Positions 63,113-64,000 of a stretch of DNA of 64,000 nt are shown here, one piece after another. Numbering within the stretch: position 1 is the stretch's first letter; every line of letters begins with the position of its first letter. Origin of the DNA: Gemmatimonadales bacterium (GTDB lineage: Bacteria > Gemmatimonadota > Gemmatimonadetes > Gemmatimonadales > GWC2-71-9); contig JAICWE010000004.1 of the NCBI GenBank assembly GCA_025934955.1, forward strand, positions 19,718 through 83,717. The letters run 5' to 3'. Below the pieces are notes generated by a model. That model searched no databases. It was not told the DNA's origin and saw only the letters and a list, made by a program, of their open reading frames with translations. A program made the position numbers and the translations under genes.

Positions 63113-64000
63113 ATGTTGCGCACCTCTCCACTTCGTCAGGCGGCCGCGCTGTTCCAGGCGGCGTACGGCACGCCGCCCGTGGCCGCCGCATCCGCGCCGG
63201 GTCGCGTCAACCTCATCGGCGAACACACCGACTACAACGGGGGCCCGGTGCTGCCGCTGGCGCTCGAGCGCCGGACGGCGATCGTCTGCGGGCCGGGCGA
63301 CGGTTGGACCTTCCTCTCCGCCAGCGACGACCGCCCCGATCGGCGCTACGTCGACGAGCGGATGGCGGGCCGCTGGTCGGACTACCTCGTCGGCGTGGTG
63401 CGCGAGCTGGCCGAGCGCGGTGCTGCGCCGTCGGGCGCGCAGGTCGCCGTGTCCACCAGCGTGCCGATCGGCGCCGGCCTCAGCAGCTCGGCCGCGCTCA
63501 CCGTCGCCGCCGCCAGGGCGCTGAGCGCCTTCGCCGGCCGGCGGCTCTCGCCAGCGGTACTGGCCGACGTCGCTTACCGCGCAGAGTACCATCACGTGGG
63601 CGTGCGCTGCGGGCGCATGGACCAGACGATCGCGGCGCACGCGCGGGCCGGCACCGCGCTGCTGTTCGACACCGCGACCGGCGATCTCCGCCTCGTCCCC
63701 TTTCCCGGCCGGCTGTGGATCGTGGAGACCGGCGTCAGCCACAAGCTCACCGGCGGCGAGCTCAACGCCCGGCGGCGCGAGTGCGAAGCGGCGCTCGCCC
63801 GGTGCCGCGAGCGCTGGCCGGGGCTCGCGTCGCTCGCCGCGCTGCCCGCCGCGGACCTCTCGGCGGCGGAGCGCCGGCTGCCGCTGCCGCTCGCGCGGCG
63901 GGTGCGGCACGGGGTACACGAGACCGCGCGCCCCCGGAGTGCGGCGCCCGCGCGGGCTGCCGGCGAGCGCGAGGCGGTAGGGAGACTGCGGGTGGCCGGC
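63113..64000 (+). CDS. galK: Galactokinase, C-terminus outside window
   Basis: GHMP-family sugar kinase phosphorylating galactose. The ATG at 63113 gives LRTSPLRQAAALFQAAYG, then APGRVNLIGEHTDYNGG (sugar-binding signature), PIGAGLSSSAALTVAAA (ATP loop), CGRMDQTIAAHA with the catalytic Asp, and RVRHGVHETAR. The frame has no stop to the last base of the window, 296 codons so far of an expected 350-390. GalK feeds UDP-galactose metabolism. Confidence 0.92.
   Translation, partial: MLRTSPLRQAAALFQAAYGTPPVAAASAPGRVNLIGEHTDYNGGPVLPLALERRTAIVCGPGDGWTFLSASDDRPDRRYVDERMAGRWSDYLVGVVRELAERGAAPSGAQVAVSTSVPIGAGLSSSAALTVAAARALSAFAGRRLSPAVLADVAYRAEYHHVGVRCGRMDQTIAAHARAGTALLFDTATGDLRLVPFPGRLWIVETGVSHKLTGGELNARRRECEAALARCRERWPGLASLAALPAADLSAAERRLPLPLARRVRHGVHETARPRSAAPARAAGEREAVGRLRVAG

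Overview
The window is about 70% G+C, with genes packed head to tail and mostly on the + strand, and many neighbours overlap by ATGA or GTGA. The mix of a Ser/Thr kinase with a TolB-like and TPR sensor, an SLBB-rich polysaccharide exporter, a Rex-arginine deiminase pair and a dense housekeeping core fits a Gram-negative soil-type bacterium. My best guess is Gemmatimonadota or a close relative; this rests on gene content only, and there is no rRNA in the window to test it. I see no insertion sequence, prophage or CRISPR array. No stretch over 300 bases lacks a gene.

Region 1 (1-12.3 kb) is an exopolysaccharide/capsule locus: a truncated GT4, a GT2, a sugar epimerase, a WecA-type initiating transferase, a Wzz-like chain-length protein, a CapD/FlaA1-type dehydratase, a very large SLBB export protein on the minus strand and two further GT4 enzymes. 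A Wzi-like outer-membrane protein at 17.6-19.2 kb may belong to the same pathway.

Region 2 (12.3-20.9 kb) is accessory: a tRNA-Ile2(CAU), a complete Xre/ParS-RES toxin-antitoxin module with a palindromic operator, an FHA-membrane-lytic transglycosylase fusion, an Rrf2-OsmC pair divergent from a nitronate monooxygenase across a perfect 22-bp palindrome, tRNA-Val(CAC), an asparaginase and an AhpD-like protein.

Region 3 (20.9-43.4 kb) holds obg, dprA, hemW, a Cys-rich copper-binding protein, hrcA-dnaJ-prmA-rsmE-HIT, the kinase, rpsU-yqeY-mutS2-dnaG, a coiled-coil zinc-ribbon protein, recJ-rsmD-coaD-pta and an Rsb-type partner-switching trio (STAS, HATPase, GAF-PP2C).

Region 4 (43.4-64 kb) holds rsmA, rex with its own operator, arginine deiminase, a DEDDh exonuclease, an MBL hydrolase, infC-rpmI-rplT behind a structured leader, pheST, a ZapB-like/ZapA pair, rny, folD, xseAB, ispA, dxs, nadK, recN, an Hsp15-like S4 protein and the start of galK.

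The signals I would follow first are a dispersed CGTTAGGC octamer that accounts for six of the ten TTA leucine codons I can find, a chain of 14-bp repeats forming a stop-start relay between dnaJ and prmA, several genes that seem to start at CTG, and an AT-rich patch inside dnaG.
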